DNA from: Diphasiastrum complanatum
Taxonomy: Eukaryota > Streptophyta > Lycopodiopsida > Lycopodiales > Lycopodiaceae
NCBI GenBank assembly: GCA_029204225.1
Contig: CM055102.1
Coordinates: 28,756,969 to 28,820,968 of the forward strand
Reading direction: 5' to 3'
Length of the DNA: 64,000 bases
Below the pieces are notes generated by a model. That model saw nothing but the letters and a program-made list of their open reading frames with translations, was not told the DNA's origin and did no database searches. Positions within the stretch are counted from its first letter, which is position 1. Each line of letters opens with the position of its first letter. Both the position numbers and the translations under genes were made by a program. This document shows positions 21,636 through 33,948 of this stretch, in pieces.

Positions 21636-22260
21636 TGTGAAGAATTTCAGATCATTCAAGATCCAATCCATGTCCCTGATCTTTGGTTACAATAAGGAGC
21701 AAACCAACAATCCTGCCAATGTAGAAAAATTAGCTTCTACATACAAAATGGGATGCAAAATCTAAGAGATACTTATCAAACATGAACCAAAACATAAAAT
21801 ATGATTGCTGTCCATACAATTACAGTACCCTACTGTATTTCACGCGTGTGGAACCAAAAATAGCAATAAATGATCATTCTGCACATAGAATTGCAAGATA
21901 ACATCATGAGAGTGCACCAATGAGTAGTAGAACCCAAAGAGGACCATGTATAATGATGAAATGAGAGAGAGAAGAGAGAAGATGCCTTTTTCCACGAGCT
22001 ACAACAATATACAGCAGGTCCAAACCCTATTTGGCCACTTGGCTTTCCCTCCAAAATGTAAACCCTTCAATGTACTCAAAGTTCGAATTTGAATCTCTCT
22101 CAAACTCGACTACCAGCTTTTCCACACTTTCAAAAAGTGTTTATTGAATGTATTTTAAACTAATATAACTTCGAAAAGTTTATCTCTAAGTCTAAAATGA
22201 GTTTTGGCCTCATACTAACAATTTACCAAAATATGACTAAACTTGTTGAAATCTCTCACT
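21636..22260 (-). repeat. 3' LTR of the copia at 21.6-27.7 kb
   Basis: Aligns along its whole length with 27106-27728, with scattered substitutions and small indels. The purine-rich GAAGAGGGA on the minus strand just right of it (22261-22270) is the polypurine tract. Confidence 0.85.
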
Positions 22261-22289
22261 CCCTCTTCAACTAGTTTTGGCATAGTTTT

Positions 22290-22490
22290 AACCATGCTAC
22301 TTTGATCCAACTTTAAAATGATCTCCATTCACAATGACATAATTCAAAGTACATCCTACTTTAAACAATTCACATACTTCTCTTCTTATTGACTTGTGAC
22401 TATCTCCCTCACCAAGTCTCATGATAGAACCCTTTGATCTACTCTCTTTATGAAGACATGTGACTCCACTTGCTGCAAAAATGACTTTCT
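22290..22490 (-). mobile_element. Unassigned internal copia sequence
   Basis: A minus-strand open frame of about 80 codons lies between the polypurine tract and the integrase of the nested copia. No recognisable domain; it may be the C-terminal spacer of either element. Confidence 0.3.
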
Positions 22491-23966
22491 TAGTCACAAA
22501 AAAATGTAGAAGAACCATCTCCTTCATGCATGCACCTAGCAACATCTTTTTCCACCATGTCGTGGCTCTCCATCAATCTCTCAAACCACTTAGGGAGCTT
22601 CATGTCAAGTGATCGGCTTTCTGGTGAAAATGTATCCCATGGTACATCTTTCTCCTTGTGTTTGTCACCTGCAACTTCAATCCTTCTTGCACCAAAAGTT
22701 TTATCTCTACCTCTCCAACCTGTCTCTTGAGGTTGAGTAGTAGTATCTTGAGGTGTATCCTCGTGTCCATCACTAGGAAAGTCAATAAATGGATCATCAT
22801 CAAGAGGAATCCTCACTGTACCATCTTTTTCACTGGATGTGTCCGTCTTCTCAACATCCTCGTCTTCATACATCTTAGATTCATCAAAGATAACATCACG
22901 ACTGACATGTACTTTGTTCTCCAATGGATCAAAACATCTATAGCCCTTCACACGATCATCATATCCTAGGAATATACACTTGATAGCTTTCACATCAAGC
23001 TTACGTCTCTCTTCCTTAGGAATGTGTACAAAGGCCTTACATTCAAAGATTCGAAAATGATTTACCTTTGGCTTCTTCTTCGTGAATGCCTCGTCAGGTG
23101 TTATCTTTGGTATGGCAATGGTTGGACTTCTATTTTGAAGACAGACTGCCGTTCTGCATGCTTCTGACCAAAAATCTTTTGGTAGTTTCATCTCAACTGG
23201 AATAGATCTGGCACTTTCCACAATCGTACGATTCTTGCGCTTAGCTACACCATTGAGTGCAGGAGTATGAGCTTGTGTAAATTGTCTTTTGATCCCACAT
23301 TGATCACAAAGATCATTGAAGTCATTAGACTTATACTCACCTCCACTATTTGATCTTAGAGCTTTGATCTTCCTACTTGTCTGATTTTCGACCAATGCTT
23401 TGAAGCTCTTGAAAGTGTCAAACACATCCGATTTCTTCTTCAAGAAGTAGATCCACGTCTTACGTGACATATCTCAATGAAGGTCATGAAATAGAAGGCT
23501 TTACCTAAGGACATAGTCCTCATAGGCCTGCATAGATATGTGTGGATCAAATCCAGGATGTTCGTTGCCCTTGCAACACCACCTTTATTGAACTTCTCTT
23601 GATGCTGCTTCCCATACACACATGACTCGCACATGACTTCAAGTGGTCTTCCATCGTAGGCAATCCTCTCACCATTTCTAATCTCCTCATCAAATTGAGG
23701 CTTCCTAAGTTCAAATGACCAAGCCTCTTATGCCACATTTTAGTTTGCGATTAAATGGACAAGATAAGTCCATGTTCCCCCTTGATTGTAGCATTCAACC
23801 TGTACAATTTAGTGTTGGGCTCCCTTATACCATCCGCAATGACTTTGAACTTTTGGTTCACATCCTTCACAAAGCAACGATCATGGGCAAATTCTACTTT
23901 TAACTTTTGATCAGTAATGCCCCACTCGCCGCTTTCCCTCCAAATTGAAAGCCAAATCGGCGTCAC
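22490..23966 (-). pseudogene. Copia pol fragment: pre-integrase and integrase (nested element)
   Basis: Minus-strand frames give a pre-integrase zinc region (WHKRLGHLNLGSLNLMRRLE near 23700), the integrase core (GGEYKS, GIKRQFTQAHTPALNG) and the copia C-terminal part (GYDDRVKGYRCFDP, SRDVIFDESKMYEDE). The longest piece is 326 codons (22490-23470). The catalytic Glu in the NGVAERKNRT context reads Lys (NGVAKRKNRT), so the enzyme would be inactive even without the frameshifts near 23470 and 23650. Reverse transcriptase and RNase H are absent. It is closely related to 52380-53340. Confidence 0.8.
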
Positions 23967-25110
23967 CTTCCAAAATGCACTTTGTCACCAACTCCCAACT
24001 ACGTGCCCAATGGAATGGTGAAATCAGTTTTGGCGCACTCCGAACACTTTCTCCGTTGCAATCACTCTATTTTGCGGTACCGTACTTGCAGGTATAGTTT
24101 GGGTGCCCTTTGTTTGGAGTCCGTAGTCCTTCGTTTGGGTCAAAACGGATAAAGAAGATAAAAATAAGGGCTTTTTAAGTTTTTGAACTATTTCTTCAAA
24201 ATGAAGAAATTTCACCTTTCATAAACTGGGGACCCAACTTTTATTTCAAAGTGAAAATTTTTATTGAAATTGAATGGCCAATTTTTTTCAATGGCCTTCA
24301 GGTCCCTTTCAAGCCAATCTAATGGCTTCTTCCCATCCAACAGCCTTCATAGCTTTTCATCAACGCGATCTCCACTGTCAATGGTTGGTTCTTTTGATCT
24401 AACGGTGATGCATGATCTGGCATGCTAATAGAAGCCCCTCCAACCGCTGGCCACTCAAATACACCAGGGATTGGCAAGAGTGAGGGCGCGTGACCTGTCT
24501 ACGAGCTCTTCTCCTCCAAGCTTTCTTCCTTCTTGCTTGAAGCTATGGCTGCCACCCAAGAATAAGCTGGTCCAGCGCTCTATCTGCAGCATGGCCTTCC
24601 ATGGCCTCTTAGGAATCTTCTTCTTGCATCAGGACGCCTTCCAGCAAGCTTTCATAGTTGAAAAAGGTCTTCTATAGTGGAAGATCTACGATTTTACACC
24701 TAAACCCTAAGCTAGGGTTTCTGCACCGTTCTTGGCAGTTGGTACCAAGCCTTTATACAGCTCTTCAATAGGCAAATCCTCTTTCTCTAAGGTCGCCCTA
24801 CAGCAAGAAATCCACTACTTCAAACTGTTTGTCAATCGGTATCCAATTGAATGCACACCAATCGCAAACACCAAGCAGCCTTCCTATGAAATTTCAAAAT
24901 TTCGTTTGGCTAAAAAATCGGATTCAGCCGACAACTCTTGTCTCCGAATCCTCTTACAGCTTCGATCTTGGCAAGCCTCTGTATGCTAGAAGTTGTGCAC
25001 CAATGGCTCACTTTTTGTCTCGAACCCGCCGTAAACCCGGAACTCTCAGAAGACTCTTCTCCCGAAGCTCTCTTCAACGGCGACGCTGTACTGTGTACAC
25101 TCCCTGCACG
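23967..25110 (-). mobile_element. Leader of the nested copia element
   Basis: About 1.1 kb between the primer-binding site and pol, with gag and protease missing. The part 24024-24280 matches 54050-54300 in inverted orientation, including a short open frame with TVPQNRVIA. Part of it also resembles 48690-48860 inside the non-coding LTR element. It thus marks a leader sequence shared by several elements. Confidence 0.5.
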
Positions 25111-25122
25111 GCTCTGATACCA
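25111..25122 (-). other. Primer-binding site of the nested copia
   Basis: Minus strand TGGTATCAGAGC, initiator tRNA-Met type, next to the LTR at 25123-25371. Confidence 0.8.
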
Positions 25123-25371
25123 ACTTAGAATTTGCCTCGAACAAGAACACAGATCATGCTACACAGTAACACAGACAGAAAACACTCTCCACAGCAAGCT
25201 CACATAGCAACTGTATTTCTCAAAATGAAAATACACTGTACATATAGTTCTTCACTCAGACAACCCATGCATGGCCTAGGTTGCCAATGATGGGATGCGT
25301 GTCCGGTCGACTCGCCTCGTGGTGAGGCCAATTGATCCTTATTCACTAATAGGATCCACAGTATAGTAACA
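25123..25371 (-). repeat. 5' LTR of the nested copia, about 249 bp
   Basis: On the minus strand it starts TGTTACTATACTGTGG and ends next to the primer-binding site. The protease/pre-integrase region of the host copia resumes immediately to the right. No matching 3' LTR was found on the left, so that end of the nested element is deleted. Confidence 0.6.
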
Positions 25372-25379
25372 CAATGATT

Positions 25380-26039
25380 CTACTTTAATTCTAACTATTA
25401 GCTCTTTCCTTACCTTTTGCATGCTTGCACTTGCCATGACGAACCATTGAAACACCATCATTATCCTGAAGACTAGCCAAGTTAGCATAAAGATGAACAT
25501 CTCCAAGAAGCATATTAGATCTTGATCTAGATCTAGCATAAGGAAGCTTGTTAGACTTTGCATAAGATCTACCAATCTTATTGATGCTAAAAGGAAACTT
25601 TGGAAAGTTGAGACCAATCTCCTTTTCCATTCCATCCTTTTTGTTAGCCATAACAAAAGCATCAAGCTTGAAAAGTCTACCTTGTCTATTGCCCCTAGCA
25701 ACCAATTGCAAGATTTCTTCCTTTGTAATAAAACAAGCATCACCACCAAACTTTACCATCTATCCTTTCTCTATCATTTGACCAACACTTGGCAAATTCT
25801 TTGAAAGTGAAGGAATGTAAAGAACACCATCAAGTCTTGCTTTCCTATTAGTAGAATGACAAATAGGAACTTCAATCACACACTCACCACCATTGGCCAT
25901 GTGTATCACTTTCTTGGCTCCATCATAAGTGACCAAAGAAGTAAAGAACTCCTTGTGACTAGTCATGTGTGAACTAGCTCCTTGGCAAAGTCTTTTGAAT
26001 AGCAAAACTTTGAACAAGATTAGCATGATTATCCTACAA
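25380..26039 (-). pseudogene. Copia protease and pre-integrase region
   Basis: Minus-strand frames 25760-26039 give GASSHMTSHKEFF and LDGVLYIPSLSKNLPSVGQM, the body of a copia aspartic protease. The catalytic DSGA box reads CQGA, so the Asp is gone. It continues (25391-25759) into DACFITKEEILQLVARG. A deletion has fused it to gag and removed the gag zinc knuckle. Confidence 0.7.
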
Positions 26040-26504
26040 GCCATTAAGTATAACTTGAACAAGTTCTATCTCCTTAATGATTTCATCAATACATGCTAAC
26101 TTATCATTGAATGCTTTAACCCTCAAAACAAAAGCATGACTAATCTCTTCCTTCTTTTGCAAACTTTGAAAGATTTGCCTCCTAAGAGTAAGCACTCTTG
26201 ATGTAGACTTGGATTCATAAAGCTTCTTCAAGGCTTCCCAAGCCTCCAAAGATGATGTGCACTTACCAATCTCCTTGAGAAGTTCATTGGTAGCATTTAT
26301 CTTAATCATGTGTAGGGCTTTCTTTCCTCTCTTGTCATACCTCACTTGATCTTGAGGTGCTTGAGGTCTCTCCTCCACACCTGCAACAATCTCCATCAAT
26401 TTATTCATCTCCAATAAGGACTCCATCCTCACCTTCCAAGTAGAATAGTTGATTGAGGTAAGCTTATCATTGCTCTCCAACATAAAGCCTCCACTTGTAG
26501 CCAT
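26040..26504 (-). pseudogene. Copia gag, nearly full-length capsid part
   Basis: From ATG 26504 (MATSGGFMLES) an uninterrupted frame runs into the Gag-polypeptide region: LTSINYSTWKVRMESLL near the N-terminus, then EAWEALKKLYESKS and LRRQIFQSLQ. It ends at 26040 before a zinc knuckle, at a deletion junction with the protease. The region forms virus-like particles in intact copia elements. Confidence 0.8.
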
Positions 26505-27093
26505 ATTGAACTGACCTGATCTTCTTCTTTCAACCTGTTCCAATGCACAAAGCACTCTCTTGAATGTCAACAAATGAACTCAAGAAGAAATCACAAAGAT
26601 ATGGAACTCTCAAACCTCTTCTAGCACTTCTAACTAGAAAATCAACACATAGAATAGTGAAATCTTGATCAACCTATGATCTATCCTCAATCTAATGATT
26701 TTTGCCACTTCCTAAGATTGAAACACACTCAAATGAAGTTCAGTAACCTCACAAACTAGAGATCCAATCAAAATTAGGATTTTGACAAAATCACAAAAAA
26801 TTGAATATCTCAAATTTTACATGCAATTTCTAAAAACTCGATGTATCTTCTTGTAGCCTCTAATGGGACCTTCTTAATGCACCAAAAATCATCTAAATCC
26901 AGTAAACCAAGTTTGAAATTGGAATTGATCAAGTATATAACCCTATATTGAGTTTTGACCTACAAAAGATCAATTCTACACATGCAAAAATGCTGATTTT
27001 TGAGTAGAGATCAATCTAGCATGCTCTAGCATTGGTAACTCCTCCAAATCCTTGATAAAGATGGATGATCCTTTCATAACCTGAAACACAAGA
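26505..27093 (-). mobile_element. Copia leader
   Basis: Non-coding leader between gag and the primer-binding site. Confidence 0.6.
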
Positions 27094-27105
27094 GCTCTGA
27101 TACCA
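27094..27105 (-). other. Primer-binding site of the outer copia
   Basis: Minus strand TGGTATCAGAGC, directly adjoining the LTR at 27106. Confidence 0.9.
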
Positions 27106-27728
27106 TGTGATGGATTCCAGATCATTCAATATCCAATCCATGTCCTTGATCTTTGGTTACAATAAGGAGCAAACCAACAATCCTGCCAATGTAGAAAAAT
27201 CAGCATCTACATACAAAATGAGATGCAAACTCTAAGAGATACTGATCAAACGTGAACCAAAACATAAAATATGATTTATGTCTGTACAATTATAGTGCCC
27301 TACTGTATTTCACATGTGTGAAACCAAAAATAGCAATAAATGATCATTCTACACATAGAATTGCAAGATAACATCATGAGAGTGCACCAAATGAGTAGTA
27401 GAACCCAAAGAGGACCATGTATGATGATGAAATGAGAGAGAGAAGAGAGAACATGCCTTTCTCCACGAGCTACAACAATATATAGCAGGTCCAAACCCTA
27501 TTTGGCCACTTGGCTTTCCCTCCAAAATGTAAACCCTTCAATACCCAAAGTTCGAATTTGAATCTCTCTCAAACTCGACTACCAACTTTCCCACACTTTC
27601 AAAAAGTGTTTATGAATGTATTTTAAACTAATATAACTTCAAAAAGTCTATCTCTAAGTCTAAAACGAGTTTTGGCCTCATATTAACAATTTACCAAAAT
27701 ATGACTAAACTTGTTGAAATCTCTCACA
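27106..27728 (-). repeat. 5' LTR of the outer copia, 623 bp
   Basis: Pair of the LTR at 21636-22260. TG...CA ends, followed by the ATTTG target duplication. Confidence 0.85.
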
Positions 27729-27733
27729 ATTTG

Positions 27734-28480
27734 TACGTATTAATACTCGGGTGGATAATTGGTTGTATCACCCTTGTGATACCAGCCCAATTTGTACTAG
27801 TCTAAAATGTATACCTCCTCATATAGATACCCGATTGAATTTGTGAAAAAATTGCAACACTTGGACTCGGTTGATACAATTTTTTTTTATACTCGCCCAA
27901 CACTAGTTATTGCCTATTTCCATTGCTTGTCACCAACCTCCTTAATGTGGAATGTAATGTGGTATGATCCTAGCTTCTAGAGACTAAGCTATTATAGGGA
28001 TGATGGCTCATATTTTAGATCAAAACCTATTATTAGTTTCCTGCAATATTAGTCTCTTAGTTAAGAGCACCAGGATAATCTGGTAGGCATTGTATGCTTG
28101 TCAACATTGGATTCATTGATTGATTTAATGGTGATAGCTTGATTAGAACTAGTGATAAAAGATCTTGGAACAAGCATTGAATTTGGGGAATTCGCAGTTG
28201 GTCCACATGTGAGTCGAGCTCACACCTCACAAGAAGCGAGGGAGATGTTGTTGGGTTGGTTTGAGATTCAAGATGTAAGCAAGAATTTTTTTTGCTAAAG
28301 ATAGGAAAAGCACAAGTGATGATATCATGAAATTTAGATTCTTGCTAGACCATCTTTTTGTCGCAAAAGACGGAAAACTCTATTCAGTGTTGCGAAAGCA
28401 AAACTATCTTTGGTTTCTTTTTCGTTTTCGTATTCGCGAAATGATTTCGTGTCTTTGAATTTTTCTTTTGCGCGGAAGCT
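27734..28480. other. No gene recognised
   Basis: AT-rich flank of the copia insertion. It contains several short TATACTCG and GATACCCGATT motifs also seen left of the insertion near 21410-21500. No reading frame. Confidence 0.35.
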
Positions 28481-29213
28481 ATTATAGGAACCTAGACACT
28501 CAACTGCACATCACTGAACACATTTGTTTCTAGCAATCAAGACAGACGACACGAGACAAGGAGATGCACGAAAATAGAGCGACTGTATTATCAGTATAAT
28601 TTTTAGAGCGATATTGTCAGTGTCTCGCTCGTTGGCAGAATGACACTCTGCTCCTTCGCTGTGTTCTGATCGTTGGCAGACTTTCATGCACAACTTTAGT
28701 ATTTTCCTTTTCTGCTCTACTCGCTATCTCTCTCTCTCTGTCTCTTACAAATATTTCTGTCTATTCTCTTCTTTTTCCTACTTCGTTTATGATCCAGAGA
28801 GGATAGTTTATACCTCCACAATGTGGAGTTTACAAGATGGCTTATTGCAGAATCACAAGACTAGTTAACGCTAATCAACTAATCAGTTAGTCCCCGTCGT
28901 TGCCACCCGTTTCATCTGGGCGTGAGGTCTATGACTCCAAGCCCATTGAGCTGCCAGCTGGCAGCGCGAAAGATTCCCCTTCGTTTGTTTCGTAATCTCC
29001 CGTTTGCTTTCGTTCTTTTCGTTTCTTTCATAGTCTTTCGTTTTGCTTCCCTTTGCGGTTTGCGGTCCTAGAGGTGTGTTTACAATTCACAAATGATTTG
29101 CGAATCGTTTGTCATTTGAGTCAAGGGATGTTGACTGTCACGAATTGTTCTCGTTCGACCTTCGCCTCATGTTCGTGTTGCGGCAAAGTTGCAAGAGTCC
29201 ACAATTTCTGACA
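28481..29213 (-). repeat. 3' LTR region of the copia at 28.5-31.4 kb
   Basis: The right edge is clear: on the minus strand a polypurine tract (TTCAAGAGGGAG) is followed by TGTCAGAAATTG at 29213. The left edge is not defined because the 5' LTR is missing. A short CT run lies near 28728-28745. Confidence 0.5.
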
Positions 29214-29225
29214 CTCCCTCTTGAA
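29214..29225 (-). other. Polypurine tract
   Basis: Minus strand TTCAAGAGGGAG, immediately upstream of the LTR start. Confidence 0.7.
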
Positions 29226-30620
29226 CCTTGTAGCTTTGCACGTTTAATCCAATTGCCTTCCTTTGCTTGGCAAAGAGTGGCTTGTCGAGTGGCTTCATGA
29301 GCAGATTTGCAATCATGTCTTCTGAGTTTATTGTTGGACTTGGAGCTCTCCTTTTGAGATCAAATCTCGAATGTGATGGTATTTCAGAGGTATGTATTTA
29401 GTCTTGGAATGGAAGACAGGACCCTGGGACATATAGATGGCACTCTGAGAGTCCATCATCATTATGCTTGGCCCTTCTTGTGGTATCCCGATTGCCTCCA
29501 ACATCATCTGCAGCCACACTACCTCATTTGCCACCTTTGAAGTTGAGACATATTCAGCTTCGCAAGAGGATTGAGCCACCAAGGCTTGCTTTTTGCATAT
29601 CCAGCTGATTGCAGCTCCGCACGCTATTGTACATCCTCCAGTAATGGACTTGCTGTCATCTTTGCAGCTTGCCCAACTTGCATCACTGTAGTGGTGCAGC
29701 TCAAATCCCTTTTTTTTGTCTTCAGCTCTGTAGGTTAATCCCATATTCTGGGTACCCTTTAGATACTGTAGGATTCGTTTTGCCATTTTTCAATGTGCCA
29801 GGCTAGGATTGGAAGAGAATCGGCTCAAGCATAAATAGAGAAAGCTAAATCGGGCCTGGTACAAATTGTCAGGTACATCAGACTACCGATTAAGTTCTGG
29901 TAGGCTATACCTGCCATCTTCTATTCTTCCTCTTCCGTTTTTGGGCAATCCTGCTTCGTGAGCTTGGCTCCAGCTATCATTGGTGTGGCCTTCTCTTTGC
30001 AGTCCATCATGTGGTACTGCTTTAGCACTTTTCTGGCATATTCTGACTGACTCAAGTGCATTTCGCCCTTTATTCGATCTCTTCTGATCTTCAGCTCGAG
30101 GCATTTTGTTGCTTCTCCAAGATCCGTGATTTCGTAGCTTTCAGAAATCTGACTCTTTGTGTGTTTAATCAGCATCAAGGAATTTTCTATCATCAACGAA
30201 TCATCCACGAAAATGGTCAGTATCACAAAATCCTTTCCTACTCTTTTAAAGGAGACGTTGTTATATGGTTGAGTAGGATCGAAGTCTCGAGACTTCAGAA
30301 GACCATCAAGCTTTTTATACCAGGCTGTGATGCCTATTTTAGACCATAGATGCATCTCTGCAACCAACAGACATATTGTCGATTGTCGGGGTCTTCATAG
30401 CCTTCAGGCTGCTTCATAAAGATTTCCTCCTGTAAATCTCCGTGGAGAAAGGCTGTTTTCAGATTGTGTTGTGTGACGTATGCAAGGAGTAGCCTTATGC
30501 TTGTCATCTTGACCATGGGCGAATATGTGTCGAAATAATCAACAACATATCTCTGTGTAGCCCTTCGCGACAAGACTTGCTTTGTAGCGGCCAATGGTGC
30601 CATCTAATTTCATCTTTTTC
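29226..30620 (-). pseudogene. Copia reverse transcriptase and RNase H
   Basis: Minus-strand pieces in order: 30603-30334 (RYVVDYFDTYSPMVKMTSIR, then FLHGDLQEEIFMKQPEGY), 30367-29921 (ILTIFVDDSLMI, the FVDD catalytic box) and 29786-29328 (RNase H: LHHYSDASWASCKDDSKS, SSCEAEYVS, DSQSAIYMSQGPVFHSKTK). Frameshifts separate them near 30350 and 29800-29900. Domain order is that of Ty1/copia pol. Confidence 0.85.
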
Positions 30621-31554
<934 letters not shown>

Positions 31555-31614
31555 ACAGATCTAAGATTCAATTACCATAAAAAACTATCTTCATTTACTT
31601 TACTCTTATCTATA

Positions 31615-31715
31615 TCCAAACACTTAACACTATCTATTTAAACACTTAGCACTATCTATTCAAACACTCAACAATATATATTCAAATATTTAACACTTAA
31701 CACTATCTATTCAAA
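31615..31715. repeat. Short tandem repeats, about 23-bp unit
   Basis: Four to five diverged copies of AACACTTAACACTATCTATTC. AT-rich, no coding potential. Confidence 0.7.
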
Positions 31716-32436
31716 CATTTATCTTTCCTCTCCTCATTATCTTTCTCCTCTTCACTTTCTATCACAAAAACAAACTTTATCTTTGAAAAAATAGCAAAAT
31801 CTTCAAAATCTTTCAAAAGAAAAAACTCCAAAACCTTTCAATTTAATCTTCAAGCACCAACCTCTAAGCATCAAAAGCATCAAATGATCTTCAATATCAA
31901 AGCTCCAAACGCAAGAATTGCTCCAAGCTCGCCCTCAATCGCTCCAACCTACACAACAAAAAGTGAGAGGAAAGATGCGGGATCGCGCGAACTCTCAAAA
32001 AATCCACAGACATTGGAAATCGACGAGTCCAAAACACGTCGAAATTCGACATCCGTGTCGGTTAGGGCCTGGACGTCCGTGTCGGTCAGGGCCCGGATAT
32101 CAGAGGTCCGAACGTCAGATTTGGATTGCTGACATGGACGCCGGAATCCGACGTCCATTGAATTATGATGTCCGCGTTGGATGACAAGTAATTTCTTTTT
32201 TTTTAGAAAATGTTCCACGCCATATCCATGTCCTGGCTATCGGATTCCGACATGTCGTATTCCGACGTCCACTTTGAAAATTGGTTGCCGCCACAATTTC
32301 CCGATCACCGAACCTCCATTTTGGGAGTTTTTGTTTGATTGTCAGATTCTGACTCGTCGAAGTACGATGGATTATAAAATTTTCAAAAATCTAATGGGGA
32401 CGCCCACGTCGGAATCCACGCGATATGTTACTGTGT
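31716..32436. repeat. Non-coding region with repeated CCGACGTC-type motifs
   Basis: Two adjacent copies of TCCGTGTCGGTYAGGGCC lie at 32052-32097. Variants of ATTCCGACGTCC follow near 32134, 32243, 32262 and (inverted) 32405. The end 32399-32434 is shared with 1389-1423. No protein-coding gene is convincing. Confidence 0.45.
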
Positions 32437-32458
32437 GAGCCTTGATGGCTCCATCTTG

Positions 32459-32803
32459 TTACTCAAGGTTCTTGTTGGAGTCCTCAGGTCTTGAGCTTGC
32501 TCCTCCACTTGAGTCCAGACCATCAATGATTTGAATAAGGTGTTGATCCAAAGGTGCTTCTTCAAGTTTACAAATATTCCACTCTTGAAAGATCACATTT
32601 CCACCATTGGCAACTTCTTTGGTGGAAAACATGTAGACTCTACAATTTCTACTTGAAGACTCCTCCCCAACCTTCTCCCCTTCAAACTCCTCGCCAAACT
32701 TCTCATGTTGCAAGCACTTCCCCGTTCCACCTACATCTCCTTGGCTCAATGCTACTCCTCTTGATACTCCCTTTGCCACCTCTCCATCTGATTCAGCTAA
32801 CAT
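32459..32803 (-). pseudogene. Copia pol remnant (integrase C-terminal linker)
   Basis: The minus-strand frame includes VYMFSTKEVANGGNVIFQE, which aligns with the copia VYRLYDPTTKKVVSSRDVKFDE pattern. The rest is low-complexity Ser/Gly/Glu linker. No neighbouring domain of the same element is visible. Confidence 0.45.
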
Positions 32804-32804
32804 C

Positions 32805-33301
32805 TTGTCATCTTATGACATAGACATGGAGAGGCGCATAGTTGAGGATGACCGTGGTACCCGTGTCATCTCTCGCATGAGGCAACTCATGCATGTGGAC
32901 ATTTTCAAGGACTGGTGCAGACAAGATGATAAAGACGAGAATTATGTCGTAGTCCAGTTGTATAGAGAGTTCCCAATCTCTTCCTTTGATATGCAATTTG
33001 ATAAAAAATGGATGGTGAAGGCATGATGAGCCACCGCAAATCGGAGATCTGAGATGCAGTGAAAGATGGCAGATATAGGCCGTCCCACGTGCACAAGGAA
33101 GATTGGAAGTTTGGGAGGAAAGAATTTCGAGAAAATTTAGATCGCTTCAAGCAACAACAAGAGGCAGCCAAGAAGCAACTAGAGACTAGAGGGCCTTCTC
33201 ACTTGGGTAGCGACGGCCAAGGTTCTTTTCATGCCCATTTTGTAAGTCTCCCACCATATGGTGAATTTGATGTTACCCTAATTCAAATTCTATTTTGCTA
33301 A
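32805..33301 (+). pseudogene. Unidentified coding remnant, possibly transposase-linked
   Basis: Two plus-strand frames (32805-33026 and 33059-33301) give DRGTRVISRMRQLMHVDIF and then EDWKFGRKEFRENLDRFKQQ, GPSHLGSDGQGSFHAHF. The latter loosely recalls the H-x-GS-x-SF block of Ptta/En-Spm (CACTA) proteins. This is a weak resemblance, and one frameshift separates the parts. Confidence 0.3.
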
Positions 33302-33813
33302 TCTTCTTTCACTACCCTAAATTATTTGTGTTATAATCACAATTTTGTCAGTTCATGCACAAATCTATCTTAAAGCGGTCTCCCACGAAATAGGAGTATA
33401 AGTATGCATATTCCAACAATATGCGATCATTACTCAAATTATTGGAGAGACAAGGAGTGAAATCGATTGGGATGCTGCTTCTGAGGTATGGCTTCAAAAT
33501 ACATTTTAACTTCACTACATTCATGTGGTCTGACTCTCACTCTCACCACAAATTTTAGAGAACTTAATCATCATTGCACGTAGGTATTCGCAATTCCAAT
33601 CCCATGCATTGCAATTCTGGATATAGGCTCCCTCAGAATAATCCTCGAGAAATTGCTCTATATGTCCCTCGGAAACACCCTCAGAAAGCACTCTAGTTTG
33701 ATCAGTTTATACGTCGAGGGATATACCGACCTCCCTTGATATATGCCTTGGAAGACACTCACTTTGATCAGTCTACAACCTAAGGGATATACCGACCTCT
33801 CTCGCTAATGAAG
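33302..33813. other. No gene; diverged direct repeat
   Basis: A 40-bp segment beginning TTTGATCAGT and ending GGGATATACCGACCTC is repeated near 33697-33738 and 33768-33804. Otherwise nothing recognisable. Confidence 0.4.
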
Positions 33814-33887
33814 CCGCTTGACAAACCATTGTTCGAAAAACAAAGAAGTGCAATGGGGCTGAAGAAACACAACAAAGGTTGCAACGT
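33814..33887 (+). pseudogene. Copia pol C-terminal end
   Basis: Plus strand reads KPLFEKQRSAMGLKKHNK and stops just before a polypurine tract. This is the usual last few residues of a copia polyprotein. Confidence 0.55.
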
Positions 33888-33948
33888 TTAAGAGGGAGTG
33901 TTGGAAATGGTGAACCCATGTAACCATTCCCTGATGTTCCCCGAAGAC
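33888..33948 (+). repeat. Polypurine tract and truncated 3' LTR
   Basis: TTAAGAGGGAG (33888-33898) is followed by an LTR starting TGTTGGAAATGG at 33899. The LTR is cut after about 50 bp by a gypsy fragment on the other strand. Confidence 0.55.

Larger units (their letters stand above)
21631..27733 (-). mobile_element. Complete copia insertion with 5-bp target duplications
   Basis: Two LTRs of about 624 bp (21636-22260 and 27106-27728) flank it. The direct repeats ATTTG at 21631-21635 and 27729-27733 are the target duplication. The primer-binding site touches the right LTR, so transcription runs on the minus strand. Inside are gag, a protease region, and a second copia (about 22.5-25.4 kb) nested or recombined into it. 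The element's own reverse transcriptase and RNase H are missing. Confidence 0.85.
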
